From: Syntrophaceae bacterium UBA5619
GTDB lineage: Bacteria > Desulfobacterota > Syntrophia > Syntrophales > UBA5619
Assembly (NCBI GenBank): GCA_002424545.1
Contig: DIKL01000040.1
Coordinates: 1 to 45,039, forward strand
DNA: 45,039 bases
Reading direction: 5' to 3'
Of this stretch, positions 1 through 8,229 are shown in pieces. The translations under genes and the position numbers were made by a program. A model generated the notes under the pieces. It was not told the origin of the DNA and did not search any database. It saw only the letters and a program-made list of their open reading frames with translations. Each line of letters begins with the position of its first letter. Positions within the stretch are counted from its first letter, which is position 1.

Positions 1-83
1 GCGCAGCGGTTTAGTTCTTCAAATGCAATTGCACACTGAATGCATGCCATGAGAAATAATGCTGTAAATATAATGATCTTCAA
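1..83 (-). CDS. Partial small exported protein, N-terminus only (runs off window start)
   Basis: A reading frame starts at a TTG (83-81) with an AGGGGG Shine-Dalgarno about 5 bases upstream and runs off the left edge. The visible residues begin MKIIIFTALFLMACIQCAIA and continue FEELNRC. This is a clear signal sequence: short basic start, long hydrophobic core, and a possible AIA cleavage site, or alternatively a lipobox ending LMAC. It lies 12 bases downstream of the next exported-protein gene on the same strand, so the two are probably co-transcribed. The mature protein is outside the window and no function can be given. Confidence 0.5.
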   Translation of the reverse strand, partial: MKIIIFTALFLMACIQCAIAFEELNRC

Positions 84-95
84 AACGTCCCCCTT

Positions 96-572
96 TTATT
101 TTTCATCGCTAGCGAAAAGCTGACTTGGAGCAGCCCAGCGGGGCTGCAATTGGCTGAATTGATTTTTGCTAGCAGAGTGAAATTTATTCAAATTATTTTC
201 ATGGATATCTTCGAGTTTTCTGAACCATTGTTCCATGCCAACAGAATTACATCCACCCGTTTTTTTCACTACTGCATTCACAAGATCGTGTGCTTCTTGC
301 CTATAATTTCGTCCAGTTCGTTTTTCCTGTTTTGTGACTATTTCTGAATAAGTAACGCCCCATTTTTCTTTCAATAACTTATTTATCCCTTTTAGGTTGT
401 TATCTGTGCGCGTACCTTTGGAGTAACAAATCTCATAATATGCATCCATAGTCATAGCACCAAATCCAAGCTCTCCAACTAATTGACCTTTTTCATAAGG
501 CTTTAGTTGTTCTGAATATGAGATAACTGAAGAAAAAATTAATATAAGAATTACCACTAAAGCATTTTTCAT
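96..572 (-). CDS. Hypothetical exported protein, 158 aa
   Basis: I do not recognise the family. The protein begins MKNALVVILILIFSSVISYS, a typical Sec signal peptide with probable cleavage before EQ, so the mature protein is likely periplasmic. The rest is soluble, with cysteines near residues 49 and 108 that could form a disulfide, and a middle part rich in Lys and Glu. The start is supported by GGAGG 9 bases upstream. The gene is clearly more AT-rich than the arginine or SNF2 regions, which suggests recent acquisition. It is followed on the same strand by another signal-peptide gene; such small exported pairs can be immunity or envelope proteins, but nothing in the sequence decides this. 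Confidence 0.65.
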   Translation of the reverse strand: MKNALVVILILIFSSVISYSEQLKPYEKGQLVGELGFGAMTMDAYYEICYSKGTRTDNNLKGINKLLKEKWGVTYSEIVTKQEKRTGRNYRQEAHDLVNAVVKKTGGCNSVGMEQWFRKLEDIHENNLNKFHSASKNQFSQLQPRWAAPSQLFASDEK

Positions 573-657
573 CTTCTCTGTCCTCCGCTAACGCAAAGTT
601 AAGGGGCGCGGCAACTTTTTGCCGCGTCCCTCTTCAGCGAATTGTTGGGCATCTTCC

Positions 658-1308
658 TTACTCATGTTCCAGTTTGAACTTGCGTGCACCTCCAGTGTCA
701 ATGAACTTGAATAGCGCCTCTTTAACTGCTTTAAGAGAATCGTATCGTTTCCGCCCACGACGACCCATAAAACAAATCAACCAGCCCCGATTATCGTGAT
801 CAACAACAAAATCCATGTGCATTCGCGTAATTCGCCATGTCGCTCCTTCGCGACGCCATTTGGAGGATTTGAGAAATCGCGTGCGCCGATCCAGCATGCG
901 ACGGTGTGTGATCGCAACGTCTGAGCCGGTCAGCCGATCACAGCAGTCAGTGCCAACGGCAAGCGTCTCCCAACGTGGGTGGTGGATGTAGTAAACGTAG
1001 CGAATCTCAGTGCCGCAATACTCACACTCACCTGCAAGGTCGCCAAGATCTTCCTCAAACAAGAAATCCCACTCTGAAGATGGCGGAATTTTCCCATGCT
1101 TTTGGGCGTGGCATCCCTTACAAAGTGTCTCACAATCTCGAGGATCATACAGCCAGGGGAGCCGCCCAGGCTGATAAACCTTATGGTGAATCTGTAAAAT
1201 AACACCATCGCCCCCGGGCCGTTCGCACATCTGGCATACGCCTTCGTCATGTTCAATTATTGCCCGTCGGAATACCTGCCACTCGGGTCGATGATCCAAT
1301 CTGCTCAT
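658..1308 (-). CDS. HNH endonuclease-like protein
   Basis: The 216-residue protein carries an HNH/treble-clef nuclease signature in its first 80 residues: paired cysteines (VCQMC), IHHKVY with the His-His core, then LCKGCHAQKH. A second Cys cluster follows (ECEYCGTE and later TDCCDR), which may bind another zinc. The C-terminal part (FKFIDTGGARKFK) is unassigned. I prefer the ATG at 1308: it makes an ATGA overlap with the end of the truncated transposase, and longer versions only add transposase-derived residues. No strong Shine-Dalgarno is seen, so expression may depend on coupling to the upstream frame. HNH proteins of this type may be stand-alone nucleases linked to mobile DNA; the true target is unknown. 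Confidence 0.7.
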   Translation of the reverse strand: MSRLDHRPEWQVFRRAIIEHDEGVCQMCERPGGDGVILQIHHKVYQPGRLPWLYDPRDCETLCKGCHAQKHGKIPPSSEWDFLFEEDLGDLAGECEYCGTEIRYVYYIHHPRWETLAVGTDCCDRLTGSDVAITHRRMLDRRTRFLKSSKWRREGATWRITRMHMDFVVDHDNRGWLICFMGRRGRKRYDSLKAVKEALFKFIDTGGARKFKLEHE

Positions 1309-2423
1309 TCGGCATTCAAGTCCTTGCCCAACGCTCCGCATAACCGGTTGGCAATGGAGCGCGGCAGAATTGCCAGTCCGTGTTGATGAGGCGAACGGCA
1401 AAGTATGACATCAACACCGGGCTGTACCTGTTCCCAGTCCTGATCAAGAAGCTGTTCCTCGAACTTTTTCAGCATGGCCTTGGGAGTGCCGACCAGATAA
1501 CGCGCGCCGGTCTTGCGCATAAACTCAAGATTCTTCTCGCTCACCATGCCGCGGTCCATGACCCATACCCGGTTGGCTTTGCCGTACTTGGTCTCCATGA
1601 TCTGAACCATCTCTTTGGTCGTGGTGACATCCACCCGGTTGCCGTTGAAGATCTCAAAGGCCAAGGGCAAACCCTCTCGCGTGGCCACCAGGCCGATACA
1701 AACCTGTGGGCAGTCGGGACGGCCATCCCGGCTATAACCCCTCTTGGCCTGGGCGTTGCCTTTGGAGGTCCCTTCAAAGTAGGTCGAGGTAATATCATAG
1801 AACAAAAAGTCAAAGGTGCTGCCGAACAACTCGCCGTACCGTCTCTGCAGATGAAGGCACAAGGCGTCCTTGTGAGGAAGCAACGAATCCAAAGCGCGAT
1901 AGAGCCGGTCGTCGTTGATCTTGTCTTCGGAAACACCCAGCAGGTCTTCCAGTGCAGTCTTGCCGTACCAAAACTCGGCAATCTGCAATTCCGACGACGG
2001 AGCACAAAAACGCGCAAGAACCAAAATGGCCGCCATGATCGACCAGGGAACCTCTTCTCGACAGGAAGGAATATGATCCCGGCAGAAGTCCGCAAGGCCA
2101 AGCTTGTTCCACAAAAGCAAACCCAAATAAACATCTCCGAAGCCTCTGAGCCGCTCAACACTTACACCGCGGATGTTGACCGTTGCCCAGGAAGGAGACT
2201 CTTCCCTCTGCTCAAACAAGTCAGGCGTCGGACGGGGCTTCCCCGAAAGAATACGACCAATCTCCTCCCAGCCAATCCGCTCTTCTCGATCAAGACCAGG
2301 AAGTTTGCCAATGGTGGCAACAACCCGCTGACGGGGACCAAGAGCGGTCCGGACTGACTCTACCAAAAGCCAGTAATCGTAATCAGTCCCACCCTTCTTC
2401 TTTGTAGTACGACGAAGATACAT
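1305..2423 (-). CDS. IS1634-family transposase, truncated at the C-terminus
   Basis: The first 350 residues look like an IS1634/IS4-group DDE transposase: an N-terminal block with the EIGRIL stretch, the first catalytic Asp in YDITSTYFEG, and the second in VMDRGMVSEKN. Family members are usually 500-600 residues, but this frame stops at 372 just after a stretch resembling the usual ILCRS motif. The conserved C-terminal region with the catalytic Glu is missing, so the enzyme should be inactive. The stop (1305-1307) overlaps the ATG of the HNH gene. Upstream on the same strand is an hsdM remnant, so the element probably inserted into or beside a type I restriction locus and later decayed. I could not identify terminal inverted repeats. 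Confidence 0.8.
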   Translation of the reverse strand: MYLRRTTKKKGGTDYDYWLLVESVRTALGPRQRVVATIGKLPGLDREERIGWEEIGRILSGKPRPTPDLFEQREESPSWATVNIRGVSVERLRGFGDVYLGLLLWNKLGLADFCRDHIPSCREEVPWSIMAAILVLARFCAPSSELQIAEFWYGKTALEDLLGVSEDKINDDRLYRALDSLLPHKDALCLHLQRRYGELFGSTFDFLFYDITSTYFEGTSKGNAQAKRGYSRDGRPDCPQVCIGLVATREGLPLAFEIFNGNRVDVTTTKEMVQIMETKYGKANRVWVMDRGMVSEKNLEFMRKTGARYLVGTPKAMLKKFEEQLLDQDWEQVQPGVDVILCRSPHQHGLAILPRSIANRLCGALGKDLNAE

Positions 2424-2512
2424 GGTCCCATTATTGCCATTTCACTAACCTTGGCAAGGGTCTGGTCTTCACTACATCCGATTTTCAAAGAACACAGATT
2501 GAAATCATTAAA

Positions 2513-2677
2513 CTATTCGAAAAAATCTGCCCGGACTCTCTCGAATTTAATATCGCACTGCGGAAGATGGGTTAACACCGGAACGGAATATTCGGAGGAT
2601 TTCAGCTTGGAATTGGCCCGCAGCTCGTCGGCCGCGGCCCAGAGGCGGGATTCGATAGCGTTGCCGTTGTGGTTCAT
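2513..2677 (-). pseudogene. hsdM remnant: 5' end of a type I restriction-modification DNA methylase gene
   Basis: A 54-codon frame starts at ATG 2677 behind GGGAG and reads [20 protein letters not shown], then [15 protein letters not shown]. This matches the strongly conserved N-terminus of HsdM, the N6-adenine methylase subunit of type I restriction systems, which normally continues VLGLIFLRYAD. Here the sequence goes out of register after SVPVL (small deletions are likely in the LIFLRYAD part) and stops at 2513. A full hsdM has about 500 codons. It sits 90 bases upstream of a transposase gene on the same strand, which points to IS-linked destruction. The rest of the 2424-2785 interval holds nothing else I recognise. 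Confidence 0.7.
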
Positions 2678-2785
2678 GGGTACTCCCGGGGAATGTTAAG
2701 GAATGTATTCAATGAGCTTTTTAAACGCACGAACTATGCGTCACAGGAGCCGAAGTGTCAAGGATAATGAAGCAAATCAAGGACG

Positions 2786-3787
2786 TTAATGATACCGCTC
2801 TTGAAGGATCTCCAGGAAATGCCTCTCCAGAGCGTCCAGACACCTGAGGAAGTGGTCTGCCTCGTTCGCGGACAGATAGCCTTTCTCGTTCAGGAAACGA
2901 TAGAAGAGCATCAGGGAGGGCGGCCAATAGAGGTATTCCGCGGGTTCGCAGATCATCTTTCTCAGTAGAAAATCCTCGAAGAATTCGATCAGGTATGGAG
3001 TGGGAACGGATTTGAGGAGCACAGGTTCATCGTGTGCATAGCGATAGAGAAAGGTGAGATAGATCTCCGGGCAATGGACGTACTCCTCGGGATCATCCTC
3101 GAATCCTTTGCTAGTGAGCCATTTTGCGAATACGGTCTTGCTTTCGTCCTCGACGGAGAGGGCCAGTTCTTCATAGGCTTCGTAATCGCTGCCTTGCCTG
3201 ATGTGCTCGTCCAGGGACTCGACCTTCTCAATCCAGCGGAGGTCTTCTTCGTCCGGCAGAATCACCGAATCCACCCGAAATCGAATCCGACCGGCGTCGA
3301 AGGGCGGGATCAGATGGCTCACCTCCTTTCTCATGAACATGAACATTGAGGACGGCTTTGGCTGCATCTCTTCGGGGAAGAGATGATGCTGCCGCGCGGT
3401 CATCTCCGCGATATAGCGGTCTTGTTCCGCGTCCTCAAGATTCAGAGCCTTCTTTACGCCCGTTTTGACCCTGTCCAGCCAGAGGGAATATTCCTGCTGG
3501 TCCTCCGGCCGGCTGACGGCCAGGTTCCACAGAGACGACGCCAGTTCCATCCGGCGATTCAAATCATCGATATTTTCCGCGTTGATTTCCATCAACGGCT
3601 TGGCGTATTCCATCATAGCCTGCGATGCGGAGACGGTAATGAACCCTTTGGGCGCTTCCACTTGCGAAATCGGCGGTCGTTTCATTAACCGCAGCGGCGG
3701 CAATGCCAAACGGACCTGCCGTTTTTTTCTTGCCTTTTCTTTAGACTTCGCCTGCCGCTTGACGATCTCCTTCTTGTTCTTCTTCAT
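2786..3787 (-). CDS. Hypothetical protein, last gene of the SNF2-SWIM-FRP-like run
   Basis: I do not recognise a named family. The 333-residue protein starts with a very basic stretch (MKKNKKEIVKRQAKSKEKAR) that could bind nucleic acid, followed by a mostly helical acidic body. The C-terminal 100 residues (YLTFLYRYAHDEP, then IEFFEDFLLRKM, then YWPPSLMLFYRFLNEKGYLS) form a compact aromatic-rich helical domain. No signal peptide or membrane segment is present, so it should be cytoplasmic. It begins 56 bases after the FRP-like gene and shares strand and spacing style with the SWIM and SNF2 genes, which implies a common job. A start at 3787 gives only a weak AAAGG Shine-Dalgarno. Function unknown. 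Confidence 0.75.
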   Translation of the reverse strand: MKKNKKEIVKRQAKSKEKARKKRQVRLALPPLRLMKRPPISQVEAPKGFITVSASQAMMEYAKPLMEINAENIDDLNRRMELASSLWNLAVSRPEDQQEYSLWLDRVKTGVKKALNLEDAEQDRYIAEMTARQHHLFPEEMQPKPSSMFMFMRKEVSHLIPPFDAGRIRFRVDSVILPDEEDLRWIEKVESLDEHIRQGSDYEAYEELALSVEDESKTVFAKWLTSKGFEDDPEEYVHCPEIYLTFLYRYAHDEPVLLKSVPTPYLIEFFEDFLLRKMICEPAEYLYWPPSLMLFYRFLNEKGYLSANEADHFLRCLDALERHFLEILQERYH

Positions 3788-3843
3788 CGTGCACCAGCCT
3801 TTCTTGATCGGTGATTTTAGCCGTCCCTATTCCATCTGCTTCG

Positions 3844-4179
3844 TTATCGGGTGGAGCCTGTTTGAAGGTATCGAATGGCCTCTATCTTGTCGTCCGACAG
3901 CCCTTGAAGATCAATTTCCGAGATCCATCTCTCATGGAGGAGCCGGGCGAACACGAACAGCAGGACGGAATATCGGTAGTCGTACTTCTCATCCGTCTGC
4001 CTGCGCTCCCTTGTCAGAACATCGTGGATCCACCAGAGGTCTTCCGGTTCGGAGGCCGTCTTGATCATCTCACGGATCTTCGCGGTGATAACCCCGCATT
4101 CCTTCCGGTAGGCCCTTTCGAAGGCCCGCCTTGCCGCCTCTTTCTCAGTTTTTGACCATTTCATTTCAGGTAAGTTCAT
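3844..4179 (-). CDS. FRP-like protein (homologue of the cyanobacterial fluorescence recovery protein)
   Basis: The 111-residue protein fits the helical FRP family over its whole length. It has the opening KWSKTEKEAARRAFERAYRK, the core PEDLWWIHDVLTRERR, and KYDYRYSVLLFVFARLL, ending with DLQGLSDDKIEAI. The Trp, His, Asp and Arg at about 49, 52, 53 and 59 correspond to cyanobacterial FRP residues W50, H53, D54 and R60, by my memory of that protein, which matter for its work on the orange carotenoid protein (OCP). FRP homologues outside cyanobacteria are known but their role is unclear. No OCP gene is visible here. GGAGGAA lies 9 bases before the start. The gene sits 24 bases after the SWIM gene, so a helper or dimeric scaffold role in that operon is my inference. 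Confidence 0.8.
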   Translation of the reverse strand: MNLPEMKWSKTEKEAARRAFERAYRKECGVITAKIREMIKTASEPEDLWWIHDVLTRERRQTDEKYDYRYSVLLFVFARLLHERWISEIDLQGLSDDKIEAIRYLQTGSTR

Positions 4180-4203
4180 GATCAGCCGTTCCTCCGATCC
4201 GAT

Positions 4204-5448
4204 TCATGCCTTGCGTTTCCCCGGTGGCCGGCCCCGTTTCCGCTTCGGCGATTCGGGCGGCGCCGCTGGGGCAACCGCTCTCGGCGGGCGACCGCGTCGG
4301 GATCTTGCCGGATCGTGCATTTCCGGCCCAAACTCCGGTACAGGGGTGTAAGTGCGTCTGAGGCCAGGTAACGGCTTCTCCATGGCAGCGAAAGGATTCT
4401 GACTCTCTTTCGGCAACAAAATCTTTTTCCGTACCAGAGGTCGCCTCCCCCGGCAGGCCTTGAGCGGTGCCTCGCCTTCGGGCAATAACCGGGGCCGACC
4501 CCGCTTGCGCTGCAGCGGTTCGGGGGTCGCCGAGGCCTTCCGCGGTTTTGGTCTGAGAGCGCGCTTGACTTTGGGCGGTTCGGGCGTCGTCCTGGGGGGC
4601 GCTGATTTCGGTCTGCGCTCTCTTTTTGGCGCAGCGACTTCCGTTGATACGGCACGGATTTTTGCAATCTTGCCTCGCTTGGATGTAGTCGGTTCGGTCC
4701 GCGGCCCCGCCGGCACCTCGTCGATCTCGATGCCGAAGATCCCGGCGAGATCCTCCTCGGCGATCATCTTGTTCCCCATCCCGGGCGAAGCCGTCAGATC
4801 AGTCGCTCCGGGCGCGGCGATCAGCTCCCGATGGTCCACGTCGCGCAGGCGGAAGAGCAACTCCGGTTCCCGGTCGAGACGGGCGCCGACACCGTAGAGA
4901 ACGGCGGCGACATGCTTGCACATGGAGGCCCAGTCCGGGCAGGAGCAGCGAAAGGAGATCTCGGCAGGCTCCGGGAAGAGCCCTGTCCGTTGTTTGGTGA
5001 CGACCTCCATGACCTCCCGGGAAAGTTTCCCCTGGAGGAGCTCCAAAAGGGAGCCGATTCTTCCGGTGCACGCTTTCTTGGCCTCTTTCCAGACCTGCGC
5101 TTTCAGAGGACGGATCTCGATGGTCACCGAATAGAGGTGGGAGCCGCTGACCAGGGCGTCCACCCGGGCTGTGGCGATTTTCAGATCTAAGACCGAACCG
5201 TTGCGCACGTAAGCTCGGCCCCGAGGGATTCGGTTCTCGTAGTCGCCGTACCGCTCCAAGTTTTGACACCAGGCTTTGCCCCAGAAAGTAGCGGCTATGG
5301 TCCGGCCGGCAAGGACCACCGGCGAAAGAGAATCCCCCTTCTTCCGCAACTTCTGCGCCTGTTTGCGGGCCTTCTCCTTCCGCTCCGCCACCGGCACGTA
5401 TCGTGGCCATCCTCCCCAGTAATCTTTTCTTCTCCGACCCCAGCTCAT
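4204..5448 (-). CDS. SWIM zinc-finger protein with C-terminal AT-hook tail
   Basis: This 414-residue protein has a SWIM-protein core: an N-terminal region with FWGKAWCQNLERYGDYENR, then RGRAYVRNGSV, and the zinc finger FRCSCPDWASMCKHVAAVLY at residues 167-186 (C168, C170, C177, H179). SWIM proteins of this kind are the usual partners of bacterial SNF2 helicases. After residue 250 the protein turns into a Pro/Arg/Lys-rich tail with three AT-hook-like cores: RKRGRPR near 314, SRRGRPPR near 383 and KRKRGRPPGKRK near 402. AT-hooks bind the minor groove of AT-rich DNA. The start codon overlaps the SNF2 stop (ATGA), so the two are translationally coupled. The tail is long compared with the usual partner protein. 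Confidence 0.85.
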   Translation of the reverse strand: MSWGRRRKDYWGGWPRYVPVAERKEKARKQAQKLRKKGDSLSPVVLAGRTIAATFWGKAWCQNLERYGDYENRIPRGRAYVRNGSVLDLKIATARVDALVSGSHLYSVTIEIRPLKAQVWKEAKKACTGRIGSLLELLQGKLSREVMEVVTKQRTGLFPEPAEISFRCSCPDWASMCKHVAAVLYGVGARLDREPELLFRLRDVDHRELIAAPGATDLTASPGMGNKMIAEEDLAGIFGIEIDEVPAGPRTEPTTSKRGKIAKIRAVSTEVAAPKRERRPKSAPPRTTPEPPKVKRALRPKPRKASATPEPLQRKRGRPRLLPEGEAPLKACRGRRPLVRKKILLPKESQNPFAAMEKPLPGLRRTYTPVPEFGPEMHDPARSRRGRPPRAVAPAAPPESPKRKRGRPPGKRKA

Positions 5449-8225
5449 CTGCCAGTTCTCCTTTGCGTTTCTTCTCTTCCGCCGTTCTCTTCGTCCAGGG
5501 CGCGCGTCAGATCAAGAGAGACAAACCGCAGCAATTCATCATCGGGCATTTCGGTGAGGAGCTTCTCAGGAGCGCCCCCGAGGATGCTTTCGGCCAGATC
5601 CTTCTTGTCCTCGATCAAGGCGTCGATCTTTTCCTCAATGGTCCCGCGGCAGACGAACTTGTGGACGAGGACGTTTTTTTTCTGGCCGATCCGGTACGCG
5701 CGATCCGTTGCCTGGTTTTCCACCGCGGGGTTCCACCATCGATCGAAATGGATCACGTGGGAGGCCGCCGTCAGGTTCAGCCCGACCCCACCGGCCTTCA
5801 AGGAAAGGACGAAAAAGGGTGGGCCGTCGTCCCGCTGGAAGGCGTCGACGATCTCCCGCCGTTTGCCGACGTTCGTTCCTCCGTGCAGGACGAGACCAGG
5901 CCGCAGGAACGCCTCCGCCAGGAGCGCCGCGAGCGGCTCCGTCATCTCGCGGAACTGCGTGAAGACGAGGAGCTTCTCCTGCCGGGAGGCGATCTCTTCG
6001 GAGAGGGTGCGGAGGCGCCGGAACTTTCCACTTGCCCCGTTTCCGTAAGCCTGATCCCCCAGCCATTGGGAAGGATGGTTGCAGATCTGCTTGAAGCGCA
6101 TCAGATAGGACAGGACCAGCCCCCGCCGCTGGATGCCGTCGGTTTCTTTCAGTTTATCCGCCATCTCCCGGACGGAATCTTCATAGAGTGCCGCCTGGGT
6201 TTTCGTCAGCGGGCAGAATACCCGGACCTCCGTCTTGTCCGGCAGGTCGGCGATGATCCGCCGCTCCGTCTTCAGGCGCCGGAGGATGTAAGGGCGCACG
6301 AGGGCGCGCAGGGCGGCGTAGTCATTGTCCCGGCTGTCTTGTGTTCCTTTCGCGTAACGGCTGAAGGCCTTTTCCGTCCCCAGGAGGCCGGGGGAAAGGA
6401 AATCGAAGAGCGACCAAAGATCGCCGAGGCGGTTTTCCAACGGAGTCCCGGTGAGGATAATCCGCCATTTTCCCTTGAGCTTCTTGACGGCCCGCGTCTG
6501 TCTCGCCCCCGGGTTCTTGACCGCCTGCGCTTCGTCCAGGATGAGGGGCCCCCAGGAAACCTCCTTAAACCACGCCATACGGTGAGCCATCGCGTAGGTG
6601 GTGACGACCAGGTCGGTCCCCGCGAGCGTCGCTTCGCGCCTCTTTCCATCCGCCATCATGGCGAGGGAAGCGGCGGCTGTTTCCGAGGGATGGCTGTAGA
6701 ACGTCACCAGCGACGGGGCGAAACGGCCGATCTCGGCCTTCCAGTTCGCTATGAGAGATGCGGGGACAACCAGGAGGGCCGGCCCCGAAGGGGACGATGC
6801 CCCGGAGGCCCTCCTTTGACGGAGGATAAGGAGAAGGGCCAGGACCTGGATGGTCTTCCCCAGACCCATGTCATCGGCCAAACAGGACCCCAGCCCCAGA
6901 TCGTGCATGAACCTAAGCCAGGCGACTCCCGTGCGCTGGTAAGGGCGGAGCGCCGTTTTCAGATCCGATCCGGGATCGGCCGGGACAATCCCCTCGGGGG
7001 AGCGCATCCCGGCGAGGACCGACCGGAGCCATTCCCCGGCGTCGGCGTTCAGCCACTCCCGGTCGGCCTCCACGGCGGGCAGGGCGTCGCTGCCCGCCAT
7101 GCCGGTGCCAGCGAGGAGACGCATTCCCTCGGAGAAGGAGATTCCCTCGTTCCCCGCCTCGTCTTTCCGTTTTTCCCAGAAGGACAGGAGCGCGGCGATT
7201 TTCTCCCGGTCGATTTCCACCCACTTCCCCCGGAGAAGGACGAGACCGGAGGTTTCGCTCAGAATCCGCCGCCGCTCTTCTTGCGTCAGTTTTTCTCCGT
7301 CCAGGGTCAAGTCGACGGAGAAATCGAGAAGGGCGTCGAGACCGAAGCCGCTGGGCTTTTGGGCGCCGAGCTTCACGGACACCTGCGGGCGGGGCGGTCG
7401 GCCGCAACCCTGCCACGCTTCCGGGATGCGGACCAGGACACCGGAGGATTCGAAACGCGGGATGTCGCCGAGGAAACGGCAGGTCTCCCGGACCGTCCAG
7501 GCCAGCGGGTGGAAGATTTCACCCGAGTCAACCAGCTCCCGGATCAGCGCGCTCTCTTCGGCCGCTCGCTGGAGCGGCGTCAGCAGGGCGAGCAGTCCGA
7601 GGCGGTCCGAGGCGTCGGCAAGGTTGCGAAATGCCTTTCTCAGCGGGAGGAACTGCGGTTTCGCGAGGCCCGAGAGGTGGGTAGTATAGGTGACAAGGAA
7701 GCCGAAGGGGCGCTCTTCGTTCTTCCTGTTTTCCGCCAAATGGAAGACAACGCGGCCCACCATGTTCCAGAGGGGGTTGCGGTTTTTCAGATAATTCTGG
7801 ACATTTCCTCCCGCCCGTCCGGCCTCGCTCCGGGTGCGATCTTCCAGCGCCGTCCAGAGATTCTCCAGGACCGATGAACTCAGATACTCCAGCCCCCGCA
7901 GGGGGGGAGAGGTTTCGACGATTTTGAGGAATTCCGCCGGAGAGGGGGGCCGCGCGGCGATGTCGGGCCCTTCCGATTCCACTGCCGCGTTTCGGCAGAG
8001 TCGCGTGAGGCAGAGGCGGGAAAAGTCGCGCCAGAAGGCGAAGTCAGGCGGGAGAAGGGTGGTCAACTCAGCGGTGGCGAGGTGGAGAAGGCCGGCGGCA
8101 GCCCCCTCGTGAAAGGCACCCCCGATCCTTGCGGCGGCCATGTCGGAAAGCGCGGGGCCGTCCCCGCCGTAGCTCAGAAAAACGACCTGCCCCGATGGAG
8201 ACAGGGCCAATGTGTAATTGGGCAT
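5445..8225 (-). CDS. SNF2-family DEAD/DEAH-box helicase (SWI2/SNF2 ATPase)
   Basis: A 926-residue double-stranded-DNA translocase. Motif I LADDMGLGKTIQ lies near residue 450, motif II LDEAQAVKNP near 562, motif III LTGTPLENRLGDLWS near 595, and the C-terminal helicase lobe ends with GGVGLNLTAASHVIHFDRWW and ENQATDRAYRIGQ near 810-845. The N-terminal 430 residues are a poorly conserved region typical of bacterial HepA-type SNF2 proteins found with SWIM partners. I chose MPNYTLALSPSG at 8225 because earlier in-frame codons only add residues that overlap the TM2 gene; the TM2 stop is 4 bases upstream. It probably remodels protein-DNA complexes. GC is clearly higher than in the TM2 and Zn-ribbon genes upstream. 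Confidence 0.93.
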   Translation of the reverse strand: MPNYTLALSPSGQVVFLSYGGDGPALSDMAAARIGGAFHEGAAAGLLHLATAELTTLLPPDFAFWRDFSRLCLTRLCRNAAVESEGPDIAARPPSPAEFLKIVETSPPLRGLEYLSSSVLENLWTALEDRTRSEAGRAGGNVQNYLKNRNPLWNMVGRVVFHLAENRKNEERPFGFLVTYTTHLSGLAKPQFLPLRKAFRNLADASDRLGLLALLTPLQRAAEESALIRELVDSGEIFHPLAWTVRETCRFLGDIPRFESSGVLVRIPEAWQGCGRPPRPQVSVKLGAQKPSGFGLDALLDFSVDLTLDGEKLTQEERRRILSETSGLVLLRGKWVEIDREKIAALLSFWEKRKDEAGNEGISFSEGMRLLAGTGMAGSDALPAVEADREWLNADAGEWLRSVLAGMRSPEGIVPADPGSDLKTALRPYQRTGVAWLRFMHDLGLGSCLADDMGLGKTIQVLALLLILRQRRASGASSPSGPALLVVPASLIANWKAEIGRFAPSLVTFYSHPSETAAASLAMMADGKRREATLAGTDLVVTTYAMAHRMAWFKEVSWGPLILDEAQAVKNPGARQTRAVKKLKGKWRIILTGTPLENRLGDLWSLFDFLSPGLLGTEKAFSRYAKGTQDSRDNDYAALRALVRPYILRRLKTERRIIADLPDKTEVRVFCPLTKTQAALYEDSVREMADKLKETDGIQRRGLVLSYLMRFKQICNHPSQWLGDQAYGNGASGKFRRLRTLSEEIASRQEKLLVFTQFREMTEPLAALLAEAFLRPGLVLHGGTNVGKRREIVDAFQRDDGPPFFVLSLKAGGVGLNLTAASHVIHFDRWWNPAVENQATDRAYRIGQKKNVLVHKFVCRGTIEEKIDALIEDKKDLAESILGGAPEKLLTEMPDDELLRFVSLDLTRALDEENGGREETQRRTGR

Positions 8226-8229
8226 GTCG

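Noticed and set aside
5403..7877. An 824-codon plus-strand frame opposite the SNF2 gene
   Set aside because: It mirrors the SNF2 coding strand in a GC-rich region, and no Shine-Dalgarno or recognisable motif supports it.
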